A DNA stretch of 12,396 bases from DATGIQ01 sp035295665 (GCA_035295665.1 DATGIQ010000217.1:1-12396), one strand, 5' to 3'. Positions 1-6,609 are shown, counted from the stretch's first letter. Program-made: numbers and translations. The notes: generated by a model from the letters alone, not told the origin.

Positions 1-744
1 CAGGTTCTGGAACGCGACCACGAGCCTAGCGATGTGGTGCGGGCGGTCCCAATGGTGAAACAGCGGATTGCCCAGGTGTCGCTCGATTTGATTTTCGGCG
101 TTCCGGGACAAACGCTGACCGATTGGCGTGCCGATCTTCGCCAGGCTCTGATTCTGGAACCGGATCACATTTCGACCTATGGACTGACGTATGAAAAGGG
201 GACCCGGCTGTGGAAGCAGCAGCAGCGCGGCGAAGTGCGCCAATTGGAAGAGGAGCAAGAGCTGACGCTTTATGCGGAGGGGATCGACACGTTAGAAGCC
301 GCCGGTTTCGAACACTATGAGATTTCTAATTTTGCTCGTCTGGGCCGCCGTTGCCGTCACAATCAAGTCTACTGGGCCAACGAAGCCTATTTCGGCTTCG
401 GCATGGGGGCGGCGCGGTACGTGAAGGGACGGCGTGAGCTGAACAGCCGGGATCTGCAAACGTATTTGCGGCGCGTCCTTGCGGGGGAGTCGGCGACATT
501 TCAATCGGAGGAACTCGAACCCGAGGCACGGGCGCGCGAAACGCTGGCCCTGCAACTCCGCCGTTGCGACGGCGTCCACCGAGCGCGCTTTGTGCAGCAG
601 ACCGGCTATAACGTAGATGCCCTGGCCGGTGCTGCGCTGGCGAGCCATGTGGAAACCGGCTTGCTACTGGACGATGGCATCTCGGTACGCTTCAGCCGGC
701 AAGGAAAATACGTGGCCGATGCGGTGATCCAAACATTGCTATAG
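1..744 (+). CDS. hemW: HemW, radical-SAM haem chaperone (coproporphyrinogen III oxidase-like), 3' part
   Basis: The frame is open from base 1 to a TAG at 742-744, giving the last 247 residues of a protein that begins upstream of the window. Several stretches are characteristic of HemW: DLIFGVPGQT (visible residues 29-38), the nearby STYGLTYEKGT, HYEISNFARLGRRCRHN (105-121), and the HemW C-terminal signature around YWANEAYFGFGMGAARYV (124-141). HemW proteins are related to oxygen-independent coproporphyrinogen oxidase HemN. They bind a 4Fe-4S cluster and SAM and act as haem-insertion chaperones in the cytoplasm; many are mis-annotated as HemN. The radical-SAM cysteine motif (CxxxCxxC) lies N-terminal to this part, so it cannot be checked here. 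The visible length and order fit the second half of a ~380-residue family member. The GTG at 34 is internal, because homology starts before it. No gene follows on the same strand within 4 kb. Confidence 0.93.
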   Translation, partial: QVLERDHEPSDVVRAVPMVKQRIAQVSLDLIFGVPGQTLTDWRADLRQALILEPDHISTYGLTYEKGTRLWKQQQRGEVRQLEEEQELTLYAEGIDTLEAAGFEHYEISNFARLGRRCRHNQVYWANEAYFGFGMGAARYVKGRRELNSRDLQTYLRRVLAGESATFQSEELEPEARARETLALQLRRCDGVHRARFVQQTGYNVDALAGAALASHVETGLLLDDGISVRFSRQGKYVADAVIQTLL

Positions 745-754
745 TCCTGGAGCC

Positions 755-830
755 GTGTACAAGCACGAAAGCAACGTGTCGGGAACTCTTAAATCAAAGT
801 TCCCGACACGTTGCTTTCGTGCTTATACAC
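755..830. repeat. 33-bp near-perfect inverted repeat with 10-base loop between convergent genes
   Basis: The left arm is 755-787 and the right arm 798-830, around a 10-base loop at 788-797. The arms are exact reverse complements at 32 of 33 positions. The exception is position 760 (C) facing 825 (A), which is a C-A mismatch in a rightward transcript but a G-U wobble in a leftward one. The repeat sits 10 bases after the hemW stop and 83 bases beyond the BBP7 stop, so both convergent genes could transcribe it. No T-run follows either arm, so it is not a textbook intrinsic terminator. It could be a bidirectional 3'-end stabiliser or terminator, or a small dispersed palindromic element. No second copy occurs in this window. 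Confidence 0.9.
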
Positions 831-857
831 GATCCGGCTGAACGTGTCCGTTTTCTT

Positions 858-886
858 TTAGCGACGGTTCTGCGAACCGCGGCTAA
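858..886 (-). other. Weaker hairpin downstream of the BBP7 gene
   Basis: Bases 858-869 and 875-886 are inverted repeats matching at 10 of 12 positions around a 5-base loop. They lie 27 bases past the stop codon of the leftward BBP7 gene. In the leftward transcript the stem is followed by an A-rich run, not a U-rich one, so canonical intrinsic termination is unlikely. Together with the stronger repeat at 755-830 it may mark the 3' end of the BBP7 mRNA. The call is tentative. Confidence 0.3.
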
Positions 887-912
887 CAAACACCGTGAAC
901 CGGACAGTGCAT

Positions 913-2490
913 CTAGTAACGCAGCTCCAGGCCAATGTTCACGCCCTGCGCCCAAAAATCGGAGCTACGGAAGACCGGAGCGGGTCGGGCCGGACCGGCG
1001 AGCGTGCCCGGACCGACCTGTGAGGGAAGCTGTGTGACATTCACGCTTCGGTCAATTTGATTGCCGGCGCGGAGGACCGCGCTGTTATACAGGAACGAGT
1101 AACCCACGACCGCCCGCAGGCAGCGCGTGAGCTGAAAGCCGATGTTGAAGCCCGCTTCCGGCACGACGCTGAAGCGGTCTCGGCTGTAGTGCCCGATATT
1201 CGACGGCAGCGCATACAAGCCACCTGGCTGCACGCTCATCGGAAGTCCCGGCACGGCGAACTGAGTGAAGCCGTTGACGTTGAGTTCCTGGTGCGTGTTT
1301 CCCAGGGCCACCTTGCCGAGAAGGTCCAGGGACCATCGGCCACAATGGAAGCCGACATCGAACCCAGTTTGGCCGCCGACAAAGAAGTTGTGGGTGCCGA
1401 AGCGATCCTGGACAACAATCGCCGAACCCGCCGACGGACCGGCGCCGGCCGGCACTGTCAGCCCTTCGGCGATGCTGAGGTTGTCTTCCAGCTGGAGGAA
1501 GCGAACGCCAAACAGCCAGTCGACGTCCCAGAAGCAACCGCGCCACCAATTGGTACGGAGATTCAGCTCCGTTCCCCAGAGCTGATTGGCCGACGAGATC
1601 GCGACATTTCCCGCCAACACGCCTGGAAAAGCCACCAGCTCCGATGCCTCGGCCCCCGTCAGCACGTTGAAAAACGGACGGGCCAGGATGGGTGAGCCCG
1701 CCGACCCCGCTCGGAACGTCATCGACCGTTCACCCAGGAAAAACGTCGTGCTTTCCAGGCCGATGATGTGCTCATTGTCGAACCAGAAGCCGAGCGTGAA
1801 GCGGCCACCGGAACGTTCCGGGTTGCCGTCGCCCTGGAATAGCACCGCCGTGCCTGGCGCTCCAAGGACACCGGCAAGATCTCGGGTTGTGCCCAGCGGA
1901 CTCGTGGTCACCAGGGGTGGGATGGGGCTTTCCTTCATCCACCACAGCAGGTATTCCCCGCGGAACCAAATACAATAAGGATCTTGGCGGACGTTCGCCC
2001 ACCGCCGGAAGAGCCCCCAGCAAACCGGCTCGCTGCAATCCTCGCCGCAGATTCCTCCCTCATCACAACTGGAGACCGGCGCAGAGACGGAGTGCTCCAC
2101 AACCCCGGGCTGCTTCGGCGCGCCAATGGATTCCGGGACGGGCATCAACCGGCCAGGCTCCGTGGGTTCCGCGCGGGCTTTGGGCTTATCTTGTTGGAGC
2201 GGCGATTCGGGCAAAGGAGCATCATCTGCCGCCGGGCCTGCGGGTAATGGCTGGGGCGACTCGGAGCCCCTGGCCCGTACCAGGGGCCGCGGCAGGCCAA
2301 TCAGAGGCTCCGTAAAGCCGGCCGGCAAAAGCTGCGGATCGGTCCCATTCGAAATGGGAAGCGGTTGGGGCGGCAGACTGGAGATCGCAATGGGCCGACC
2401 CAGGGTCACGGAAGGTGTTTCCTGGGCGTGGGCTGAGCTGATCCAGGTGCCAAGGAGAAGTCCGAGGCTTCCTGCCAAGATTTTACGCAT
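913..2490 (-). CDS. BBP7-family outer-membrane beta-barrel protein
   Basis: This is a 525-residue exported protein of the planctomycete BBP7 family. The open frame reaches back to 2562, but I place the start at the ATG at 2490. There the protein begins MRKILAGSLGLLLGTWISSA, a clean Sec signal peptide with likely cleavage after AHA (residue 22), and a GGGGAA Shine-Dalgarno-like sequence lies about 7 bases upstream. The 24 extra residues of the longer form are not hydrophobic. Residues ~23-140 are a proline-rich, low-complexity linker. Residues 142-173 hold seven cysteines, six of them between 142 and 157. The barrel begins at ~171 with YCIWFRGEYLLWWMKESP, the family's opening motif (charged residue, EYLLWW, PxPPLVTT), and ends FWAQGVNIGLELRY, an aromatic-terminated final strand as expected for an outer-membrane barrel. 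The family's function is unknown; a structural or porin-like envelope role is inferred. A 185-base leader separates it from cbiA upstream. Confidence 0.9.
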   Translation of the reverse strand: MRKILAGSLGLLLGTWISSAHAQETPSVTLGRPIAISSLPPQPLPISNGTDPQLLPAGFTEPLIGLPRPLVRARGSESPQPLPAGPAADDAPLPESPLQQDKPKARAEPTEPGRLMPVPESIGAPKQPGVVEHSVSAPVSSCDEGGICGEDCSEPVCWGLFRRWANVRQDPYCIWFRGEYLLWWMKESPIPPLVTTSPLGTTRDLAGVLGAPGTAVLFQGDGNPERSGGRFTLGFWFDNEHIIGLESTTFFLGERSMTFRAGSAGSPILARPFFNVLTGAEASELVAFPGVLAGNVAISSANQLWGTELNLRTNWWRGCFWDVDWLFGVRFLQLEDNLSIAEGLTVPAGAGPSAGSAIVVQDRFGTHNFFVGGQTGFDVGFHCGRWSLDLLGKVALGNTHQELNVNGFTQFAVPGLPMSVQPGGLYALPSNIGHYSRDRFSVVPEAGFNIGFQLTRCLRAVVGYSFLYNSAVLRAGNQIDRSVNVTQLPSQVGPGTLAGPARPAPVFRSSDFWAQGVNIGLELRY

Positions 2491-2549
2491 AGTGAAATTC
2501 CCCGTCGCGCAAGTTGCTGTAAAAGAGGCAATCCCGCGGTTCGCGACTT

Positions 2550-2587
2550 GGCGCCCGTGCACTACCTGCTATCGGCACGGCTGCGCC
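2550..2587 (-). promoter_or_regulatory. Hairpin in the leader of the BBP7 gene
   Basis: In the leftward transcript GGCGC, a 2-base AG bulge and CCGTGC (2587 to 2575) pair with GCACGG and GCGCC (2560 to 2550) around a 14-base loop, making 11 base pairs. The hairpin lies about 60 bases before the BBP7 start codon, between cbiA and BBP7. A second possible pairing, GTCGCG (+ strand 2541-2546) with CGCGAC (2504-2509), lies nearer the start codon. It could be an mRNA leader structure, a processing site separating cbiA from BBP7, or chance pairing in GC-rich DNA. It matches no riboswitch class I recognise. Confidence 0.4.
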
Positions 2588-2675
2588 GGGGGAAACAGAC
2601 GTTTGCCGGCCCAGAAGATGCTTGCCTCGCTTCACCGCGTGATACGACCCACGCAACCGGCGCGGCCGTAAAGCT

Positions 2676-4040
2676 TTACCAGGCACGCGGCACGCCCAGC
2701 AGACCCGGTGCCAGGTCGGGGTTGGACCCGAAGTGCAAATGAGCATAGCCGGCCAGAAGGTTGCCCAAGAGAAAGCCATCGGGCTTGGCAGGACTGCGTC
2801 TGTGGTCCAGCTCGGCGGCGTAAACCACCGGTTCGAGGATCTCCGGACAGGAATAATGAAACTCATGTCCGCGTGCCCGCATGCCAGCGGGGCCGAACGG
2901 CGTCGGTCGGGTCGTCCGCCAATCGACATAGCCAAGTGCCGCCAGCCGTTTCTGCATCCGCGTCCGCACGGGCAGGAGATCAAGCATCGGAAACACCTTG
3001 CCGGAGGCATCGACCAGTTCTCGGCTGGCATACATGAGGCCGCCGCATTCGGCGTAGATCGTTCCACCCTGCTGCTGAAACCGCCGAATGGCGCGGCGGA
3101 GCGGCTCATTCTCGGCAAGATTTCGCGCCCGCAGCTCCGGGTAGCCTCCACCAAGGTAGAGCACATCCGTACCCTCCGGCAACGCGGTGTCGGCCAAGGG
3201 CGAAAAGGGGACAATCTCGCCTCCCGCTGCCTGCAACAATTCCAAATTCTCCGGATAATAGAAGCAGAAGGCGGCATCGCGCGCAACTGCCACCCGACGG
3301 CAGGGCCTGAGCAGAGCGGGGGGCGTGGCCGCGGCATTCCCGGGCACGGGCGGCACCTCCGCGATAGCCAATAGGCGGTCGAGATCCACGGTTTCGGAAA
3401 ACCCGCGGCCCAGCTGCGCCACACCAGCTTCCGAGAGAGTGCTGTCTTCCGCTGTAACGAGGCCCAGGTGGCGCTCGGGAATTTGCCATTCCGCGTTGCG
3501 GGGCAGCCAGCCGAGGGGAAGCACGTCCGTATGGCGACGGATGGCAGGCTCGAGATACTCGTAATGCCGGGGTCCCGCCACGCGGTTGCAAATGACGCCG
3601 GCAACGCGCACGGCGGGATCGAATTCCCGAAAGCCCTTGACGATTGCCGCCACGGAACCGGCTACGGCCACGGCATCGACAATGAGGATAACCGGCGTAT
3701 CGAGTAATCGAGCCACATCCGCCGTACTGCCGCGGCGGTCATCCGGTCCCCGGCCATCGAAAAGACCCATGACCCCTTCGATCACGGCGATGTCCGCACC
3801 CTGGACGGCAGCCACAAACGTGGCCGCAACGCGAGCTTCCGAGAGCATCCAGGTGTCCAGATTGCGCGATTGCCGGCCGCAGACGGCAGTATGGTGTCCT
3901 GGATCAATGAAATCCGGCCCGACTTTGAACGGCTGAACCGTGAAGCCGCGCTGGCGCAGGGCCGCCATCAGCGCCAGCGCCACGGTAGTTTTGCCCACGC
4001 CGCTATGAGTGCCGGCAATGATCAGGCGGCGTGTTACCAT
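2676..4040 (-). CDS. cbiA: Cobyrinate a,c-diamide synthase (CbiA/CobB)
   Basis: This enzyme amidates the a- and c-carboxylates of cobyrinic acid (or hydrogenobyrinic acid in the aerobic route), using ATP and glutamine, in corrin-ring synthesis in the cytoplasm. The 454-residue product has both expected halves. The N-terminal dethiobiotin-synthase-like ATPase carries the P-loop GTHSGVGKT (10-18), FKVGPDFIDPGHH (38-50) and VIEGVMGLFDG (86-96). The C-terminal class-I glutamine amidotransferase carries YLGGGYPEL (295-303), the nucleophile Cys332 in YAECGGLMY, GHEFHYS (391-397), and catalytic-type histidines in GYAHLHFGSNP (431-441). Family length is about 450-460, so the gene is complete. A GTG at 4055 would add five residues. 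I prefer the ATG at 4040, about 12 bases after an AAAGGTG ribosome-binding site. No other cobalamin gene is visible nearby. The related nickel-sirohydrochlorin amidase CfbB is possible in principle but unlikely in this host. Confidence 0.93.
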   Translation of the reverse strand: MVTRRLIIAGTHSGVGKTTVALALMAALRQRGFTVQPFKVGPDFIDPGHHTAVCGRQSRNLDTWMLSEARVAATFVAAVQGADIAVIEGVMGLFDGRGPDDRRGSTADVARLLDTPVILIVDAVAVAGSVAAIVKGFREFDPAVRVAGVICNRVAGPRHYEYLEPAIRRHTDVLPLGWLPRNAEWQIPERHLGLVTAEDSTLSEAGVAQLGRGFSETVDLDRLLAIAEVPPVPGNAAATPPALLRPCRRVAVARDAAFCFYYPENLELLQAAGGEIVPFSPLADTALPEGTDVLYLGGGYPELRARNLAENEPLRRAIRRFQQQGGTIYAECGGLMYASRELVDASGKVFPMLDLLPVRTRMQKRLAALGYVDWRTTRPTPFGPAGMRARGHEFHYSCPEILEPVVYAAELDHRRSPAKPDGFLLGNLLAGYAHLHFGSNPDLAPGLLGVPRAW

Positions 4041-4212
4041 GCGCTGGATAGACACCTTTCGCCGATCATGATGGTTTGTCCATCAATGACATCCTGCGGA
4101 GGCTCAGGAAACTGGCTCCCAGGGCCTCCTTTCGCCCCCCGCGGTCTTCTCAATCTATCCGGTTTGCCCCTCCGATACCAGCGGCACAATTCCTCTGAAC
4201 TTGCGAAACAGC

Positions 4213-4241
4213 TTGCCCTATGGCTTTAATCGAGGTAGGAT
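4213..4241 (+). promoter_or_regulatory. Candidate sigma-70-type promoter for the 145-codon gene
   Basis: TTGCCC (4213-4218), a 17-base spacer and TAGGAT (4236-4241) form a moderate -35/-10 pair. An overlapping alternative is TTGCGA (4201-4206), 18 bases, TTTAAT (4225-4230). Both lie in the AT-richer end of the divergent cbiA / 145-codon-gene interval and point to the small gene. I found no comparably good pair for cbiA. Confidence 0.3.
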
Positions 4242-4255
4242 ATTTTTGAGGGATT

Positions 4256-4271
4256 CCGATAAAAGTATCGG
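4256..4271 (+). promoter_or_regulatory. Short perfect hairpin or operator-like site before the 145-codon gene
   Basis: CCGATA (4256-4261), loop AAAG and TATCGG (4266-4271) form a perfect 6-bp inverted repeat. It ends a few bases before the purine-rich ribosome-binding segment at 4273-4284. It could be a repressor operator downstream of the promoter or a 5'-UTR hairpin close to the translation start. It is short enough that chance is a real possibility. Confidence 0.35.
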
Positions 4272-4327
4272 CAGGGAGGGAAGGCATTGTGGCCGTGATG
4301 GGTGAGCAGGTGAGGGAGTGTGGAGCA

Positions 4328-4765
4328 ATGGAACAGACAAGCGTGTGTACTAGCCCCGGGATCCAGAAATCCAGCGTCTACGATGAGTGTGAAAAGGAAA
4401 TTCAGCGCTACAAATGGATTGAAAGCGAAAAAGCGGGACGCGACTTGGGCGAGGCGGCCATTCGCCGCTGGGTCAAAGAACACTGGTGGGGCTATCTGAG
4501 AGCCCGCTGGCTGGAGCATCTTCAAGGTCGGGCGTTCTGGGTAGAACTCGACCGGGGAGACTTCGGTTTACTGCAACGCACCTTTCACGACAACGTTCTC
4601 CTCCTCGACCGCATTCTCGATCGTATCAAAGCCGGCCAAGAAAACCTCGATATCATCTGTTGGGCGCACGATTGGGGTATTGATCCCAAGCCGCTCATCC
4701 AAATCCTCGAAACCCTCGACATCAACAGCCGTCGCCTCGCTCACCGCTTCGATCCTCAGCCTTGA
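4328..4765 (+). CDS. Conserved-looking hypothetical protein, 145 aa
   Basis: I do not recognise a named family. The product is soluble and probably mostly helical, with no signal peptide or membrane segment. Residues ~20-80 are dense in charged and aromatic residues (RYKWIESEKAGRDLG, AIRRWVKEHWWGYLRARWLE, FWVELDRGDFGLL), which looks like a conserved core and not random translation. The tail (~105-145) is a second helical stretch with two tryptophans. The start is uncertain. ATG 4328 has AGGGAG 9 bases upstream and GGAG closer still. In-frame GTG 4289, GTG 4295 and ATG 4298 follow an even more purine-rich stretch (4273-4284) and would give up to 158 residues. The gene diverges from cbiA, which lies 287 bases away, and is followed by 266 non-coding bases. 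Function is unknown; a cytoplasmic role is inferred from the lack of export signals. Confidence 0.75.
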   Translation: MEQTSVCTSPGIQKSSVYDECEKEIQRYKWIESEKAGRDLGEAAIRRWVKEHWWGYLRARWLEHLQGRAFWVELDRGDFGLLQRTFHDNVLLLDRILDRIKAGQENLDIICWAHDWGIDPKPLIQILETLDINSRRLAHRFDPQP

Positions 4766-4896
4766 GCCCATCCCGCTTCCATCCTGACAGCGACGGGCCG
4801 TCAACGTAGCCTCCATTTCCTGTGCTCGAGGCGTCGTCCACAGTGTTGGGACTGTGATCCGGCCATTCCCATTTCGACTCCTGCTCCAGTTTGCGA

Positions 4897-4926
4897 TTGA
4901 CCACCGCCTCTGCCGAGTCGTATATT
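4897..4926 (+). promoter_or_regulatory. Candidate sigma-70 promoter for the 83-aa gene
   Basis: TTGACC (4897-4902), an 18-base spacer and TATATT (4921-4926) match the housekeeping consensus at 4 or more of 6 positions each. This is the best promoter-like pair I saw in the window. It would put the transcript start near 4933, about 100 bases before the GTG start at 5032. A small inverted repeat, TATTC-GGTG-GAATA (4923-4936), overlaps the -10 element and the predicted start, where an operator could sit. The interval 4766-5031 shows nothing else recognisable. Confidence 0.4.
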
Positions 4927-5031
4927 CGGTGGAATACTCCATCTGGCTGAGATACGCAATTTTGTGGCGGAGAACGGCCAAACTGCGGAGTAGGCAGGTG
5001 CCTGGTTCCCGTGAATGTGGGAGTAGACTTC

Positions 5032-5283
5032 GTGTCGAAAAAACAAGATGAGGAAGATCGCCGCGTCGTGGCTCTGTTCGGCCTGGGCCTGGATAATGAG
5101 GATGGGCACCAACGCTTTACCCGAAGCGATCATTTCCTTCTGATCGGTGGTTCGGCCGAAACGCATGAACGGATGCAGGACACGGCCATCAAGTTCAGCG
5201 AAGCCCTCCGCCGCCGTGGCAAAGAGCTTCACGAGGCACCGCTTCGAGAGGTCCTCGAAATCTTCGAAGAAATCGACGACTGA
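5032..5283 (+). CDS. Small conserved-looking hypothetical protein, 83 aa
   Basis: I recognise no named domain. The protein starts MSKKQDEEDRR, followed by VVALFGLGLDNEDGHQR (12-28), a DHFLLIGGSAETHERMQ segment (33-49), and a charged helical C-terminus ending EVLEIFEEIDD. The compact hydrophobic/Gly pattern followed by an amphipathic helix suggests a real folded cytoplasmic protein. I chose GTG 5032 because GGGAG sits 8 bases upstream; a GTG at 5011 in the same frame would add seven residues and has no clear ribosome-binding site. A promoter-like pair lies at 4897-4926. The ECF sigma gene starts 100 bases downstream on the same strand, so co-transcription is possible. The function is not known to me. 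Confidence 0.7.
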   Translation: MSKKQDEEDRRVVALFGLGLDNEDGHQRFTRSDHFLLIGGSAETHERMQDTAIKFSEALRRRGKELHEAPLREVLEIFEEIDD

Positions 5284-5383
5284 GGATGGGCCGCGAAGCA
5301 ATGGCGCGCTTCCCATTTCGAATGAAACCTCGAGCGGACGCTTCGGGTACTTGTCTTTGATTCGGTGAAGATGGTAGGCAGCC

Positions 5384-5941
5384 GTGTCTGTCGAAGAAGC
5401 GGGGCTGGTGCGGCGCTGTCTCCGAGGCGACGCGGAGGCGGTGCGGAGTCTGGTCGACCGGTTCCAGGCCGAAGTGTTCGGCGTATGTCTGCGGCTATTG
5501 AGCCATCGCCACGATGCCGAAGACGTAACCCAAGAAGTGTTCCTGCGCGTCTTCCGTAGCTTGCGGCGCTGGGATGCTGCCCGGCCGCTGCGGCCGTGGA
5601 TTATGGCCATTGCGATGAACCGCTGCCGCACGTGGATGGCCCAGCGGGCACGCCGGCCTGAAGTGGTCGATTATCTTCAGGACATTGTCCCGGCCTCTCC
5701 AGCGGATGATTCCGCCGAGCTTCTCCGCGAAATCCACGATGCTCTTCGCGAGCTTCGGCCTGACTACCGCCGGGTCTTCCTGTTGTTCCATGAGCAGGGG
5801 CAACCGTACGAAGACATCGCCGTGGCCATGAATCGTCCCGTGGGCACCATCAAGACCTGGCTCCATCGGGCACGCCTGGAGATCCTGGGGCGGCTGCGCC
5901 GGCGGGGAATGGTCTCTGAGGTGGGACATGGACTGCGTTGA
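5384..5941 (+). CDS. ECF-family RNA polymerase sigma factor
   Basis: This 185-residue protein has only the sigma-2 and sigma-4 regions, the ECF (sigma-70 group 4) layout. Sigma-2 spans ~20-90 and includes the core-binding motif DAEDVTQEVFLRVF (44-57) and the promoter-melting segment ending RPWIMAIAMNRCRTW (70-84). Sigma-4 spans ~112-172 with the helix-turn-helix YEDIAVAMNRPVGTIKTWLH (142-161). It would direct RNA polymerase to a small envelope-related regulon. The start is the GTG at 5384, with TAGG 5 bases before it; no better in-frame ATG precedes it. Its last 14 bases overlap the next gene, which encodes a membrane zinc-finger protein, so the pair is almost certainly a sigma / anti-sigma couple. 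I saw no clear ECF-type autoregulatory promoter (GGAAC-like -35) in the 100 bases upstream. Confidence 0.95.
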   Translation: MSVEEAGLVRRCLRGDAEAVRSLVDRFQAEVFGVCLRLLSHRHDAEDVTQEVFLRVFRSLRRWDAARPLRPWIMAIAMNRCRTWMAQRARRPEVVDYLQDIVPASPADDSAELLREIHDALRELRPDYRRVFLLFHEQGQPYEDIAVAMNRPVGTIKTWLHRARLEILGRLRRRGMVSEVGHGLR

Positions 5942-6590
5942 GAGTCAAGACTTGCTGCAACGCTGGCTCGATGGGGAGCCGGCTGCCCTGGATCGGGCCG
6001 ACTGGACGGCGCACCTTTCCGGCTGTTCGGAGTGCCGTGAGTGGTACGCGGCGACTCGGTGTCTGCGCGATGGTTTGGCCCTCCTTTCGCCGCCGCAGCC
6101 GCCCGCCGACTTGGGGGACCGTATTTGCCGGCACATCCTTACCGAGCGCATCCGCACCACCCGCACGCGCCGCATGCTCTTTGCCTCTGCCATAGCCGCG
6201 GGTCTCTTGCTGGCATGGTGCTCCGCTTACTTCGGGTTGCGGACGGCTTCCTCGACAAACCCGTCTGCGGAGCTGGCGCGCCTGGAGCCAGAGCGGCCCG
6301 TGCTTTCCTTGCACGACCAGATCGAGGAGGCCAGCTCGGCCGTGGTTGCGCTGACTCGGCGGACCGCCGATGAAACGATGCGCGAGACCCGGTTGCTCTT
6401 GCCGGTGGATATCCCGCAAGCATCGGTAGCCGGTCCTCCCCAGCTGGGACATGCCCTGGAACCATCGGCCCAATCGCTCCGGGAAATCCAGCAGAGCATG
6501 GCCGCGGGTCTCGAGCCGGTGGCGACCTCCGCGCGCCGAGCCGTCGGCCTCTTCTTGAGCAATCGGCAGTGGGCCGTGACCCGGCAGTAG
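5928..6590 (+). CDS. Membrane-bound zinc-finger anti-sigma factor
   Basis: The 220-residue protein has an N-terminal zinc-binding anti-sigma (ZAS) motif, His29-x3-Cys33-x2-Cys36, in AHLSGCSECREW. This helical module in known ECF anti-sigmas sequesters the sigma factor in the cytoplasm. One membrane segment follows at ~83-104 (MLFASAIAAGLLLAWCSAYF), preceded by an Arg-rich stretch (RTTRTRR) that fits an N-in orientation. About 115 residues would then be periplasmic; they are helical and polar and match no sensor domain I know. The start ATG at 5928 has GAGGTG a few bases upstream inside the sigma gene, and the 14-base overlap implies translational coupling and stoichiometric synthesis. Stress-induced release of the sigma factor by proteolysis or conformational change is inferred from the family. 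Confidence 0.87.
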   Translation: MDCVESQDLLQRWLDGEPAALDRADWTAHLSGCSECREWYAATRCLRDGLALLSPPQPPADLGDRICRHILTERIRTTRTRRMLFASAIAAGLLLAWCSAYFGLRTASSTNPSAELARLEPERPVLSLHDQIEEASSAVVALTRRTADETMRETRLLLPVDIPQASVAGPPQLGHALEPSAQSLREIQQSMAAGLEPVATSARRAVGLFLSNRQWAVTRQ

Positions 6591-6609
6591 AGGGCTGAGG
6601 ACAAAGGCC

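Noticed and set aside
819..1037. A 72-codon plus-strand frame overlapping the inverted repeat and the BBP7 3' end
   Set aside because: It starts inside the hairpin arm, runs antisense through the conserved C-terminal barrel strands, and has no plausible ribosome-binding site or protein features.
2491..2562. Longer start for the BBP7 protein at 2562
   Set aside because: The extra 24 residues are not signal-like and would bury the signal peptide. The ATG at 2490 gives a textbook signal sequence with a Shine-Dalgarno.
2491..2675. A cyclic-di-GMP-I riboswitch in the BBP7 leader, suggested by an AGGTAG string
   Set aside because: The surrounding conserved core and tetraloop-receptor elements of that class are missing. 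The AGGTAG string lies in the loop of an unrelated hairpin.
2483..3604. A long open frame on the minus strand (373 codons) inside cbiA
   Set aside because: It is in another frame of the cbiA gene, has low-complexity Arg/Ser/Pro-rich translation and no recognisable motif. cbiA itself carries all expected catalytic motifs, so this is a GC-rich shadow.
4041..4330. A cobalamin riboswitch upstream of cbiA
   Set aside because: No B12-box-like core sequence was seen by eye on the minus strand between cbiA and the divergent gene.
5284..5383. A hairpin terminator after the 83-aa gene (ATGGG ... CCCAT around 5285-5319)
   Set aside because: Pairing is interrupted by a large bulge and no U-tract follows, so it is too weak to call.
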